NCBI GenBank assembly: GCA_947625655.1
Contig: CANQPD010000002.1
Location: forward strand, 1-64,000
Reading direction: 5' to 3'
DNA: 64,000 bases
Origin: an uncultured Dysosmobacter sp.
Lineage (GTDB): Bacteria > Bacillota > Clostridia > Oscillospirales > Oscillospiraceae
The translations under genes and the position numbers were made by a program. Below the pieces are notes generated by a model. That model was not told the origin of the DNA. It was given only the letters and a program-made list of their open reading frames with translations, and did not search any database. This document shows positions 42,388-51,559 of this stretch, in pieces (the stretch's first letter is position 1; the number at the start of each line of letters is the position of its first letter).

Positions 42388-42730
42388 GCCCGGAAATCTG
42401 TTCAAGGACTTCTGGGTGGAGACCAAGGACACGGCCGTCAGCAGCCGCGGCCGCATCAAGAGCGACTACCGGCAGGACGACCCGGCCCACTTCCTCGCCG
42501 TACTGGCGGAGGCCAAGCCGGAGGAGATCGAGCGCTTCCACCACCTGGACCACCCCATCACCCACACCATCACGCAGTCGGGCCCCCCGCGGGCCAAGGC
42601 CAAAGACCGCCTCGTCCACAACGGGCGCATTTTTTACGTCCAGGGCGTGGACAACATCGGGGAATTGAGCCTCTGGACAATCTACTATGCCCAGGAAAGG
42701 AGCGACGTCTATGGAGATAAACCTGATTGA
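42374..42730 (+). CDS. head-tail adaptor/stopper
   Basis: The 118-residue beta-rich protein (KDTAVSSRGRIKSDYRQDD, RLVHNGRIFYVQGVDNIGEL) resembles the SPP1 gp16/HK97 gp7-type stopper. Context between connector and gp10-like protein supports it. Confidence 0.7.
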   Translation: MFYLRPGNLFKDFWVETKDTAVSSRGRIKSDYRQDDPAHFLAVLAEAKPEEIERFHHLDHPITHTITQSGPPRAKAKDRLVHNGRIFYVQGVDNIGELSLWTIYYAQERSDVYGDKPD

Positions 42731-43145
42731 CCTCGACGGGACCGTAAAGAAGGTATTGACGACCGTCACGACCTCGGCCAAAAGCCGGGGTTACAGGGCA
42801 GCCAACGAGCTCCGAAACGCCGCCCTGAACGTGCTCCGCGGCCAGCGCAGCGGCCGCGTCTACCGCAAGCCCCACACCAAGCGGGCCACCTACACGGCCT
42901 CCGCCCCCGGAGAGCCGCCGGCGGTCCGTTCCGGCACCCTGCGCCGGAGCTGGAAGCCCAGGGCGCAATCCGAGAAGGACGGGAGCGACACCATCATCCT
43001 CCCGGCGATCTGGACCGACGTGAAGTATGCCCCCATCCTGGAGGACGGGAGCAGCCACATCGCGCCCCGGCCATATAAGGACGCCATCGTGGCCCTCGCG
43101 GAGCCCAAAATCAAGGCCATCTTCTCCGAGCCCTACATCACCTGA
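42711..43145 (+). CDS. HK97 gp10-like tail component
   Basis: The 144-residue protein has RAANELRNAALNVLRGQRSG, APGEPPAVRSGTLRRSW, YAPILEDGSSHIAPRPY, the standard gp10-like pattern. ATG 42711 follows AGGAAAGGAG; the start lies within the preceding gene. Confidence 0.8.
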   Translation: MEINLIDLDGTVKKVLTTVTTSAKSRGYRAANELRNAALNVLRGQRSGRVYRKPHTKRATYTASAPGEPPAVRSGTLRRSWKPRAQSEKDGSDTIILPAIWTDVKYAPILEDGSSHIAPRPYKDAIVALAEPKIKAIFSEPYIT

Positions 43146-43159
43146 AAGGAGGGGACCCC

Positions 43160-43435
43160 GTGGCCCTCATAACCGACAGCAGCATCAAAGCCTTCGACAC
43201 CAAGGCCATCCACCGGGGCGACCTAATCCGCGCCTGCTACCACACCTGGACCGAGCCGCGGAACGGCGTCGTCGCCCAGGTAAGCCCGGAGCGCATTGTG
43301 GTCCTCTACCTGCCCGGCCTCGGCAACGTGTCCAACTACTACCCCATCGCCGCCAAGGAGGTCGCCGACGGTCTCTGGACCATCCGCTGGTCCACCGACC
43401 TGGAGACCACCGAGAAGGAAGGGGAAGACGAGTAA
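43160..43435 (+). CDS. DUF5026-like tail-region protein
   Basis: The 91-residue beta protein reads IRACYHTWTEPRNGVVAQV, IVVLYLPGLGNVSNYYPI, the pattern I associate with DUF5026. Begins at GTG 43160; its stop overlaps the next ATG (TAATG). Probably a small head-tail factor. Confidence 0.6.
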   Translation: MALITDSSIKAFDTKAIHRGDLIRACYHTWTEPRNGVVAQVSPERIVVLYLPGLGNVSNYYPIAAKEVADGLWTIRWSTDLETTEKEGEDE

Positions 43436-44307
43436 TGACCCTGGAGGACCTGATCTACTCCCGACTGGCCGCGGAAGGAGGCCCCGCCGACCTCCTCACC
43501 AAGTACGAGGAGGCCCCGGCCGTCTTCTACCAGGCGGCCCCGGAGGACACCGCGGAGGGCTGGAACGGAAAGCCCCAATACCCCCGCCTCGACTTCGTTG
43601 TGGATATGCAGGCCAACCCGGAGCGGCACTCCACCGGCGTCCTCACCATCAACATCTGGAGCACCGAGACCCTGGACCCGCCCGAGGCCATCGAGCCCGG
43701 CGTGCGCGGAGCCCTCCAGGGCATCTTCATCCAGCCGGACGAGGGCCCGCCCTTCAGCGCCGCCTGGGTGCGCTCCGACGCCTTCGAGCAGCGGAACCAG
43801 GCGAACCCCAACACGCTCGTTATCGGGATCACCGTCACCTTCGACCTTTTCGCCTTCCCAAACCAGGAGACCACCGACCCCGACCCCATCCTGGCAATCA
43901 ACGAGTTCACGCACGCCTGGGCGCAGGAGGCCCTTGTCATTGGCAGGGACCCCCTCCGCAGATTCGAGGCCCCGACGGCGGGACGCCCGTTCTTCTACTT
44001 CCGCCTCGCCGCCCTTCAAACCGAGAGGGAAACCAACACCGTGGCATGGATGACCGGCACCATCGCCGGCCACATTTTCGCCCCGGCGGAGGCACGCCTC
44101 ACCTGGCTAAAAGCCCTAACAGACGCCCTGGCCTACCGCGGGGAGGTCCTCATGCTGGACACCTCGCCCATGTTTATCACCCGGCTAAAGGCAGACAGCA
44201 CCGCCGACCCGCTCACCACCGGCCAGCTCCGTCTATCTATCCGCTTCGGCCTGCTACGCCGGCCGAAATACGCCCACACACTAATCACGGCACACAAGCC
44301 GATATGA
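43435..44307 (+). CDS. tail terminator/completion-region protein
   Basis: The 290-residue protein starts TLEDLIYSRLAAEGGPADLL, with YPRLDFVVDMQANPERHSTG and GVLTINIW as in tail completion proteins, followed by an extra C-terminal domain of about 130 residues (ITVTFDLFAFPNQETTDPD onward). It precedes the sheath gene. Confidence 0.6.
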   Translation: MTLEDLIYSRLAAEGGPADLLTKYEEAPAVFYQAAPEDTAEGWNGKPQYPRLDFVVDMQANPERHSTGVLTINIWSTETLDPPEAIEPGVRGALQGIFIQPDEGPPFSAAWVRSDAFEQRNQANPNTLVIGITVTFDLFAFPNQETTDPDPILAINEFTHAWAQEALVIGRDPLRRFEAPTAGRPFFYFRLAALQTERETNTVAWMTGTIAGHIFAPAEARLTWLKALTDALAYRGEVLMLDTSPMFITRLKADSTADPLTTGQLRLSIRFGLLRRPKYAHTLITAHKPI

Positions 44308-44317
44308 GGAGGTTTCT

Positions 44318-44596
44318 ATGGCAAACAAGAATGTATCCGCCGCCCCGGCCGAGACGGCGGAGAGCGCCCCTGTGGCGCCCGTGAAGGCCAAAGAGGCAGC
44401 CCCCGCGAAGTACACCACCGCGGAGCTCGTCGCGGCCGCCGCCTCCGTCTTCCCCAAGACCCACCGCGATATTGTCGCGGCCGCCCTGCGCATGGACGGG
44501 CGCGGGCAGTACACCAAGGCCGAGGCCCAGGCGATTGTTACCGCCTTCGCCACCCGGCCCATCCCGTCCAATACCACGAAGAAGGAGGGCAAATAA
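44318..44596 (+). CDS. small Ala-rich protein before the sheath
   Basis: The 92-residue protein has an Ala/Glu-rich N-terminus and a helical C-terminal half (YTTAELVAAAASVFPKTHRD, YTKAEAQAIVTAFATRPI). Equivalent small genes precede sheath genes in PBSX-like phages; role unknown. Confidence 0.55.
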   Translation: MANKNVSAAPAETAESAPVAPVKAKEAAPAKYTTAELVAAAASVFPKTHRDIVAAALRMDGRGQYTKAEAQAIVTAFATRPIPSNTTKKEGK

Positions 44597-44599
44597 ACC

Positions 44600-46006
44600 A
44601 TGGCAGGCACCTATACCATCGGCGAGAAGAAGACCCGCCCCGGCGTCTACCACCGCTACGAGAACGCCGGCGGCCTGGTCGTTGCCGGAGCCGTGAACGG
44701 CATCGGCGCCGGCGTCATTCAGGCCAACTGGGGCCCGCTCAATAAGGCCATCGAATTCGCGCCCGAGACCAAGGTCAACACCATCTTCGGCCGCGGCAAG
44801 ACCGAGGACCTTATCACCGAAATGTTCACCGGCGGCATCACCAGCGGCTTCTTCGTCCGGGCGGGCACCGGCGGCACCGCCAGCAAGCTCACCCTGGAGC
44901 TGTCCGCGGAAGGAAACGCCGGCACCCTGGAGGGCGCCTACGTCGGCGACCGGGCCTTCACCGCCACCATCCGGGACAGCCTGGTCGGCGGCCGGGAGCT
45001 CATCATCTACGAGGGCACCACCGAGTTCCTGCGGGTCAGCTACGAGGCCGGGGAGAACGAGGTCGCCGCCCTGGAGGCGGCCGTGGCAGCAGCCACCAAA
45101 GACTTCATCTTCACCCCGGAGCACGAAGCCACCGGCGCCCTGAAGGACATCACGCAGGAGGCGTTCACCGCGGGCACCAACCCCACCGTCAGCGCCACCG
45201 AGTACAGCGCGGCCTTCGAGGCCCTGGAGCCCTTCACCTGGAACGTCCTGTGCATCGACACCGACGACGTGGCGACCCACCTTCTGCTGGACGCCTTCCT
45301 GGACCGCATCTACGACGCGGGCGCCTACCCCATGGCCTGCATCCCCGCGAAGCTGGACAGCGAGCTGGAGGAGCGCTTCACCACGGCCAAGAGCTACAAC
45401 GACCCCAAGATCATCTACGTCCTGAACAGCGCCACCAACGCCGCCGGCGTCACCTACAAGGGCTACCAGATCGCCGCCCGCGTCGGAGGCATGGCCGCGT
45501 CCATCGCCTCTAACCAGAGCCTCACCCACAAGGTAGTGACCGGCATGGTCGATCTCGACAAGCCCCTCACCGGGACCGAGATCACCAACGCCCTCAAGAG
45601 CGGCTGCCTGGTCCTGTCCATGAACAAGGCCGGCCAGGTCCAGATCGAGCAGGGCATCAACACCCTCATCACCCCCAACGGGGAGCAGGACGACGGCTGG
45701 AAGAAGATTCGCCGCGTGAAGACCCGCTTCGAGCTCATGCAGCGCATCGACGACACCATCGAGAACACGGTCGGCAACGTCAACAACGACGAGGACGGCC
45801 GCGCAACCATCATCGCCGGCGGCAACAACGTAATCAAGACCATGTTCCGGGAGAAGAAGCTCCTGGACGGCGGCCAGATGTACGAGGACCCCGGAAACAC
45901 CCCGGAGGGCGACAGCGCCTGGTTCATCATCGAGGTGGACGACATCGACAGCATCGAGAAAATCTACCTCCTCTACCGCTACCGCTTCGCGCCCGCTACC
46001 GAGTAA
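44600..46006 (+). CDS. tail sheath protein (XkdK-like)
   Basis: The 468-residue protein starts with KKTRPGVYHRYENAGG and has FVRAGTGGTASKL, VAARVGGMAASIASNQSLTH-like core (IAARVGGMAASIASNQS) and a C-terminal IDSIEKIYLLYRYRF, the sheath family signature. It shows that the virion has a contractile tail. Confidence 0.92.
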   Translation: MAGTYTIGEKKTRPGVYHRYENAGGLVVAGAVNGIGAGVIQANWGPLNKAIEFAPETKVNTIFGRGKTEDLITEMFTGGITSGFFVRAGTGGTASKLTLELSAEGNAGTLEGAYVGDRAFTATIRDSLVGGRELIIYEGTTEFLRVSYEAGENEVAALEAAVAAATKDFIFTPEHEATGALKDITQEAFTAGTNPTVSATEYSAAFEALEPFTWNVLCIDTDDVATHLLLDAFLDRIYDAGAYPMACIPAKLDSELEERFTTAKSYNDPKIIYVLNSATNAAGVTYKGYQIAARVGGMAASIASNQSLTHKVVTGMVDLDKPLTGTEITNALKSGCLVLSMNKAGQVQIEQGINTLITPNGEQDDGWKKIRRVKTRFELMQRIDDTIENTVGNVNNDEDGRATIIAGGNNVIKTMFREKKLLDGGQMYEDPGNTPEGDSAWFIIEVDDIDSIEKIYLLYRYRFAPATE

Positions 46007-46021
46007 GAAGGAGGATAGTCT

Positions 46022-46492
46022 ATGGCAGCGAATTCTATGCTCAACAGCCGCGGCCCGCTGGATGTTCGGAAGGTCCTGTCCGGCAAGGACGGCGCCCTTC
46101 TCGCGGACGACGGCACCCTTCTGGCGACCATGGAGACCTACCAGGTCCAGGTCAGCGTCAACAACGCCAAATACCAGCCCCTGGGCGACGCGCAGGAGCA
46201 CGAAGTGCTCACCAGCTACGGCGTCACCCTGAACTTCACCGAGACCGTAATCGAGGACACCCGCTTCCTGTCCGAGTTCTTCGCGGGCATGGCCAGCGGG
46301 GAAATGCCCGCCTGGAACTTCCAGGGGGTCGTCCGCGGCCGGGACGGCACCTGGGAGCGCATCAACTACCGCCAGTGCGTCCCCAGCGGCACCGTGGACC
46401 TGCAGAACCTCTCCGTCGGCGACACCCTGAAGCGTGCCTGGAGCACCTTCGTCAACGAGCCGCCGGAGCTTCAGTCCCTCCTCGGCGCCTAA
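46022..46492 (+). CDS. tail tube protein (XkdM-like)
   Basis: The 156-residue protein has LNSRGPLDVRKVLSGKDGAL, then LATMETYQVQVSVNNAKYQP, LGDAQEHEVLTSYGVTLNFT and a terminal GDTLKRAWSTFVNEPPELQ: the XkdM tube family. It stacks inside the sheath. Confidence 0.9.
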   Translation: MAANSMLNSRGPLDVRKVLSGKDGALLADDGTLLATMETYQVQVSVNNAKYQPLGDAQEHEVLTSYGVTLNFTETVIEDTRFLSEFFAGMASGEMPAWNFQGVVRGRDGTWERINYRQCVPSGTVDLQNLSVGDTLKRAWSTFVNEPPELQSLLGA

Positions 46493-46553
46493 CCCCCCTT
46501 TTTTTAACCTTCGACCTTCCCAGCAGGAAGGAGCCCGCAGAAGCAGAGAAAAA

Positions 46554-46569
46554 TGTTTCACGGGAAACA
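46554..46569. promoter_or_regulatory. parS-like 16-mer
   Basis: TGTTTCACGGGAAACA differs from the canonical Firmicutes parS sequence (TGTTTCACGTGAAACA) at one base. It lies in the gap between tube and tail-chaperone genes. It could bind host ParB (Spo0J), or be a chance small inverted repeat. Confidence 0.4.
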
Positions 46570-46575
46570 TTGAAC

Positions 46576-46603
46576 AAGGGCCGCCGGAGCACCGGCGGCC
46601 CTT
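46576..46603 (+). terminator. strong hairpin between tube and chaperone genes
   Basis: AAGGGCCGCCGG (46576-46587), AGCA loop, CCGGCGGCCCTT (46592-46603), a perfect 12-bp stem, with no U-run. It may set the drop in expression after the abundant tube protein. Confidence 0.55.
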
Positions 46604-46630
46604 CACACTACAACACAGGAGGAATTTATC

Positions 46631-47137
46631 ATGCCCTTTACCGAGAACGACGAGACCCGCGCAGCCCTGGAATCCGAGGAGGGGAAGCAGGCCCTCCGCA
46701 CCTACGAGGACGACATTCTGGGCGGCCTGCTGGCCGCCGCCGAGTTCCGCCAGGACGAGGACGAGATCAAGGAAGTGGAGATCGCCCGCGGAGGCCGGGT
46801 CCTGTTCCGCTTCCACATCCGGCCGCTGTCCGAGGACGAGTACAACAAGTGCAAGGAGCGCTACACCAAGTACGTCCGCAACAAGCAGCTCGGCATCCGC
46901 TTCCCCGAGAAGACCGACACCATCGCATACCGCAACGCCCTGATCTACGAGGCCACCGTGGCGGAGGACCGGGAGCGCCTGTGGAACAACCGGGACGCCT
47001 GGCGCAAGCTGGACGTTCTCACCGGCGCGGACCTTATCGGCAAGGTGCTGAAGGCCGGCGAGAAGGACGCCGTTCTGGACCTGATCGACAAGATCAGCGG
47101 GTACAGCACCACCGAGGAAGACCTGGCAAAAAACTAA
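46631..47137 (+). CDS. tail assembly chaperone (XkdN-like)
   Basis: The 168-residue protein reads VEIARGGRVLFRFHIRPLSE, DEYNKCKERYTKYVRNKQLG and LTGADLIGKVLKAGEKDAVL, the XkdN family. The last codons before TAA contain the slippery AAAAAAC that permits a longer frameshift product. AGGAGGA precedes ATG 46631. Confidence 0.85.
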   Translation: MPFTENDETRAALESEEGKQALRTYEDDILGGLLAAAEFRQDEDEIKEVEIARGGRVLFRFHIRPLSEDEYNKCKERYTKYVRNKQLGIRFPEKTDTIAYRNALIYEATVAEDRERLWNNRDAWRKLDVLTGADLIGKVLKAGEKDAVLDLIDKISGYSTTEEDLAKN

Positions 47138-47334
47138 TCGAGGCCGGCGGGAGAGCAACCCTACTGCACCACATCCTGCAACGTGTGGGATTTGAGGCGT
47201 GGGCCGCGGCCGCCGGCTTCCGCTCCCTGGACAAAGCCATGGAGAGCCCAGGCACCGGCCCGTTCATGCGGGCCTCTATGCGCGTTCAGATAGCAGCGGA
47301 AACCAACGGAAAGGGGGAGAGTAATGGCGTCTGA
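46631..47334 (+). CDS. frameshifted tail assembly chaperone (gpGT-type)
   Basis: A -1 shift at A-AAA-AAC (47128-47134) joins the XkdN-like frame to an overlapping frame reading LIEAGGRATLLHHILQRVG and ending at TGA 47332-47334, giving about 234 residues. Programmed -1 shifting between two tail chaperones is conserved in long-tailed phages. The extension overlaps the tape measure start by 11 bases. Confidence 0.8.
47128..47134 (+). promoter_or_regulatory. -1 frameshift slippery site
   Basis: AAAAAAC in the 0 frame is read GCA-AAA-AAC-TAA, an exact X-XXY-YYZ heptamer just before the stop codon. Confidence 0.85.
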
Positions 47335-50300
47335 AGTTTACCGCATTGAAATCCCCGTGCGCGTGGAAGACCAAACCGAGCCCGGCGCCAGCACCGCCAC
47401 GAAGAAGATCAACTCCTTCGACAGATCCATCCAGCAGACCCAAGAGCGCCTCGACAAGATGAACCGCACCAAATACCAGGTGGCCCTGGAGACCATAGAC
47501 AAGGTTTCCTCGGTCGTCGGCCGGATAGGCACCAGCCTAAAGGGCCTGGTCGGGAAGGCCTGGCGCGTCACCATGGGCGTCGTGGACAAGGCCACCGCGC
47601 CGCTACGAGGGATAATCAATATCCTGAAAAACCCGCTACTCCAGATGGGAGCCGTCCTCGGCATATCCGTCGGCCTAAAGGACACCATCGACACCTACTC
47701 CACCTTCGAGGCGACCATGAGCAAGGTGCAGGCAGTAAGCGGAGCCACCGCAGACCAAATGGAGCTCCTAAACGCCAAGGCCAAGGAGATGGGAGCCACC
47801 ACCAAATTCACCGCCTCCGAGGCCGGCGACGCCTTCACCTACATGGCGATGGCCGGCTGGAAATCGGAGCAGATGCTCGAAGGCATAGACGGAATCATGG
47901 CCCTTTCCGCAGCCGACGGCCTCGATCTGGCGACGACCTCGGACATCGTAACGGACGCCCTTACCGCCTTCGGCCTAACCGCCAAGGACAGCGGCCACTT
48001 TGCCGACGTACTCGCCAAGGCCAGCAGCAGCGCCAACACCAACGTCTCCATGCTGGGCGAGAGCTTCAAGTATGTGGCCCCCATCGCCGGGGCGATGAAG
48101 TACAGCGTCGAGGACGTATCCATCGCCCTCGGCCTCATGGCAAACGCCAGCGTGAAGGGCAGCATGGCCGGCACCAGCCTAAAGACCGCCCTCGCCAATT
48201 TGAGCGCCCCCACCGACCAAATGGCCGCGGTGATGGATAAGTACGGAATATCCCTCACCGACAGCCAAGGGAATATGCGCTCCCTAAAGGACGTAATCGA
48301 CACCCTACGCAAGACGATGGGGAAGCTCAGCGAGACAGAGAAGACGGCGGCCGCCTCTACCCTATTCGGCAAGGAGGCCATGTCCGGGATGCTGGCCATC
48401 ATCAACGCCAGCGACGAGGACTACCAGAAGCTCGTCGAGAGCATCAACAACGCAGACGGAGCAGCCCAGGAGATGGCCGACACCATGCTGGACAACCTGG
48501 CCGGCTCCATGACCCTACTCCAAAGCGCCGCGGAGGGCGTCAAGCTCACCATCGGCCAGCGCCTATCCCCCTACCTACGCCAATTCGTTACCTGGCTCAC
48601 CGGCAAGATGCCCGACATCGAAAAGGCGGCCGGAAGCGTCTTCGACTTCATAGACGAAAAGGTCGCCTGGCTAAAGAGCACCATCGACGACTTCACCAGC
48701 AGCGACGAATGGGCCAGCGCCGACGTTTGGGGGAAGATAGGCATCGCCTGGGACAAGATCGTCGCGGAGCCCTTCTCCGAGTGGTGGGAGGGCACCGGCA
48801 AACAGTGGCTCACCGATAAGGTCAGCGGCTTCGGCGAGACCCTGGGCGCGGGCATTTCCAAGGGCCTTCTGTTCCTCCTCGGCATAGACACCGGCGGAGC
48901 CTTGGAGGACGGCAAGGACATCGGCGCCAGCTTCATCGAGGGCTTCAAAAACGGCTTCGACACCGAGGCCGTCACCGACGCCCTCACCGACTGGGCCCAG
49001 GACCACAAGGGCCTTATCGCCGCCGCCGGCGTGATCGCGGGCGGCAAGCTCCTGGGCGGCATAGGCAAGGGCATCCAGCAGGGCCGGAGCCTAATCAACG
49101 ACATCAAATCCATACTCGGCAAGGGCAGCGGAGCCGGAGGCGCCGCAGCGGCCGCCACCGGCGGAGGCTACACCACCACCATGAACGTCCGCGCCAGCGT
49201 CGTCAACATCATCGGCGGAGCAGGCGGGAACGCCACGACAGGGGCCGCACAAGCCGTCAGGACGGCCGCCGGGGCCCTGGGGGGTACATCTACACCCCTC
49301 GCCCTCGGAGGCGCTACAAGCGCCCCGCTGGCCCTACCAGGGGCCACAGCGACCGCGGGCGGGCTCACATCCGCCACCGGCTGGCTGGGCCGTCTCCTTC
49401 AGCTCGGCTCCAGTTCTTCCGTGGTAGGAGCCGACGGCACCCTCCTGGCCGTGAACGGCGGCCTGGGCGGGACCCTGGGGAGCGTAGCCGGAGCCCTGGG
49501 CAGCGGAGCCACGACGGCCGCAGGAGCGGCCGCAGTAGGCGCCGGGAGCATAGCCGGCGGCATCGGCGGCATCCTCGGCATCGGGTCCGGCCTCCTGGAT
49601 ATTTTCAGGGGCACCAAGAAGACCGGCAAGGAAGCCAAGGACGACTACTTCTCCGGCGGAACCAAGCTCGGCATGGTCGGCGCAGGCGCAGGCGCAGGCG
49701 CAGCCATCGGCGCGGCCTTCGGCGGCGTCGGTGCCATACCCGGAGCCCTAATCGGCGCCGGCATTGGCGGCATCGGCGCCCTGTTCGGCGGCCGGGACAT
49801 AGGCGAAATGCTATCCGACGCCACCGACGAGGGCGGCTGGCTCAGTAACATGGGAGGCGCCATCAGCAACTTCTTCACCGACACCCTCCCCACGAAGTGG
49901 GGGGAGTTCTGGGACGGCGTGGGCGACTTCTTCACCGAGACAGTGCCCTATGCCCTGGGCTTTGCAGCGGGCAAGGTGACGAGCTTCTTCACCGAGACGC
50001 TACCGGCCAAATGGGGCGAGTTTTGGGATGGAGTAACCAACTTCTTCACCGAGACTATCCCCACCTGGTGGGAGAACGTAAAGACCGGCACCATCGACTT
50101 TTTCACCGTCACCCTGCCGGCCAAGTGGACCGAGTTCTGGGGAGGGATAGAGACATTCTTCACCGAAACCATCCCGGCCTGGTGGGAGGACATCAAAACG
50201 GGGACGGTCACGTTCTTTACCGAGACACTACCCACAAAATGGACGGAGTTCTGGAAGGGCATTGAGACCTTTTTCACAGAGACCATCCCGGCCTGGGTAG

Positions 50301-50875
50301 AAGGAGCCGCGGCCAGCGCCAAGACCTTCTTCACCGAGACCATCCCCCAGAAGTTGAGCGACTTCTTCGGCGGCATTGGGGAGAAAATCTCCGGCTTCTT
50401 CGGAGGCGTCTGGAGCAACATCAAGGGTGCCTTCGGAGCCGGCTATGCGGACGCCACCGCGCACGCCTGGGGCGGCATTATGACCAAGCCCCACCTGGGC
50501 CTCGTAGCCGAGGACGGCGCCGAGAGCATCATCCCCCTGTCGCCCTCCAAGCGCGGCCGCGGCCTTGACCTCTGGGAGCAGACCGGCGCGGCCCTGGGCG
50601 TCCGCCCCTACGCAGACGGCGGCATCGTCGGCGACACCGAGGACGAGCCCATCACCCTGACCCCGGCCGGCGGGGGAGGCTACCCGCCCATCCAGATCAC
50701 CCTGCAAATGACCCCGCAATTCGTAATCCAGGCCCGCGAGGAAGGGCTGGACGAGGACAGCATCGTCGCCGTGATAAAGGCACACATCAAGGAGATGGTG
50801 GACGACATAAGCGACGAGCTGGCCGAGCGCCTGGCCCGCATCTTCGCCAATATGCCCGTGAAGGGAGGCGCGTAA
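47324..50875 (+). CDS. tail tape measure protein
   Basis: The protein of 1183 residues has the TP901-type core (TMSKVQAVSGATADQMELLN, KEMGATTKFTASEAGDAFTYM). Hydrophobic Gly/Ala-rich stretches follow at about 600-850. From about 850 to 1020 it carries repeated FFTETLP/FFTETIP units with W-x-x-F spacing. The C-terminus reads HLGLVAEDGAESIIPLSPSKR, usual for tape measures. Length sets tail length; the repeats may extend it or insert in the membrane. Confidence 0.92.
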   Translation: MASEVYRIEIPVRVEDQTEPGASTATKKINSFDRSIQQTQERLDKMNRTKYQVALETIDKVSSVVGRIGTSLKGLVGKAWRVTMGVVDKATAPLRGIINILKNPLLQMGAVLGISVGLKDTIDTYSTFEATMSKVQAVSGATADQMELLNAKAKEMGATTKFTASEAGDAFTYMAMAGWKSEQMLEGIDGIMALSAADGLDLATTSDIVTDALTAFGLTAKDSGHFADVLAKASSSANTNVSMLGESFKYVAPIAGAMKYSVEDVSIALGLMANASVKGSMAGTSLKTALANLSAPTDQMAAVMDKYGISLTDSQGNMRSLKDVIDTLRKTMGKLSETEKTAAASTLFGKEAMSGMLAIINASDEDYQKLVESINNADGAAQEMADTMLDNLAGSMTLLQSAAEGVKLTIGQRLSPYLRQFVTWLTGKMPDIEKAAGSVFDFIDEKVAWLKSTIDDFTSSDEWASADVWGKIGIAWDKIVAEPFSEWWEGTGKQWLTDKVSGFGETLGAGISKGLLFLLGIDTGGALEDGKDIGASFIEGFKNGFDTEAVTDALTDWAQDHKGLIAAAGVIAGGKLLGGIGKGIQQGRSLINDIKSILGKGSGAGGAAAAATGGGYTTTMNVRASVVNIIGGAGGNATTGAAQAVRTAAGALGGTSTPLALGGATSAPLALPGATATAGGLTSATGWLGRLLQLGSSSSVVGADGTLLAVNGGLGGTLGSVAGALGSGATTAAGAAAVGAGSIAGGIGGILGIGSGLLDIFRGTKKTGKEAKDDYFSGGTKLGMVGAGAGAGAAIGAAFGGVGAIPGALIGAGIGGIGALFGGRDIGEMLSDATDEGGWLSNMGGAISNFFTDTLPTKWGEFWDGVGDFFTETVPYALGFAAGKVTSFFTETLPAKWGEFWDGVTNFFTETIPTWWENVKTGTIDFFTVTLPAKWTEFWGGIETFFTETIPAWWEDIKTGTVTFFTETLPTKWTEFWKGIETFFTETIPAWVEGAAASAKTFFTETIPQKLSDFFGGIGEKISGFFGGVWSNIKGAFGAGYADATAHAWGGIMTKPHLGLVAEDGAESIIPLSPSKRGRGLDLWEQTGAALGVRPYADGGIVGDTEDEPITLTPAGGGGYPPIQITLQMTPQFVIQAREEGLDEDSIVAVIKAHIKEMVDDISDELAERLARIFANMPVKGGA

Positions 50876-50876
50876 T

Positions 50877-51545
50877 TTGGACGTTTACATCACCGAGAAG
50901 GCGACCGGATTCCGCGTCGCCCTCTCCTGGCTCCCCGAGAAGATCAAGCACAAGGGGAGCACCAAGTTCCAGAGCTACGACATCATCAATCTGGGGGAGG
51001 TAAAAGTCCCCCGCGGGACCAAGCTCCTGAATTTTTCCTGGAGCGCCAAATTCCCCGGCCCCACCCGGAGGAGCGCCAGCTTCATCAAGAGCCAACACTG
51101 GCAGCCCCCCAAGGAGCTGGACGGGATCTTCGACCGCTGGAGGCGCGACGGCACCGTCCTGGTCCTCATGGTAACAGAGACCTGGATAAACCACGAGGTC
51201 GTCCTGAGCGACTACACCGGGACGCCCACCGGCGGCCTGGGGGATATAGACTATGACGTCAGCTTTGTGCAGAACCGGGACATCAAGATATACACCACCT
51301 CGGAGCTGAACATCATGCCCAGCGCCAAGACCAACGAGACCGGCACCACGGCCACCCGGCCGGAGCCGGCGGAGGCGCAGGCCAAGACGTACACGGTCAA
51401 GAAGGGCGACAGCCTCTGGGCCATCGCCAAGAAGTTCCTGGGGAACGGGGCCCGCTATAACGAGATATACGAGCTCAACAAAGGCACCATCGGGAAGAAC
51501 CCGAACCTGATTTATCCGGGCCAGGTGTTCATCCTCCCGGCATAG
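50877..51545 (+). CDS. LysM baseplate protein (XkdP-like)
   Basis: The 222-residue protein has an N-terminal XkdP domain (VALSWLPEKIKHKGSTKFQS) and a C-terminal LysM (YTVKKGDSLWAIAKKFLGNG, NPNLIYPGQVFILP). It likely joins tail tube and baseplate. Start is TTG 50877, after GGGAGG. Confidence 0.85.
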   Translation: MDVYITEKATGFRVALSWLPEKIKHKGSTKFQSYDIINLGEVKVPRGTKLLNFSWSAKFPGPTRRSASFIKSQHWQPPKELDGIFDRWRRDGTVLVLMVTETWINHEVVLSDYTGTPTGGLGDIDYDVSFVQNRDIKIYTTSELNIMPSAKTNETGTTATRPEPAEAQAKTYTVKKGDSLWAIAKKFLGNGARYNEIYELNKGTIGKNPNLIYPGQVFILPA

Positions 51546-51559
51546 CAGGAGGAGCGCCC

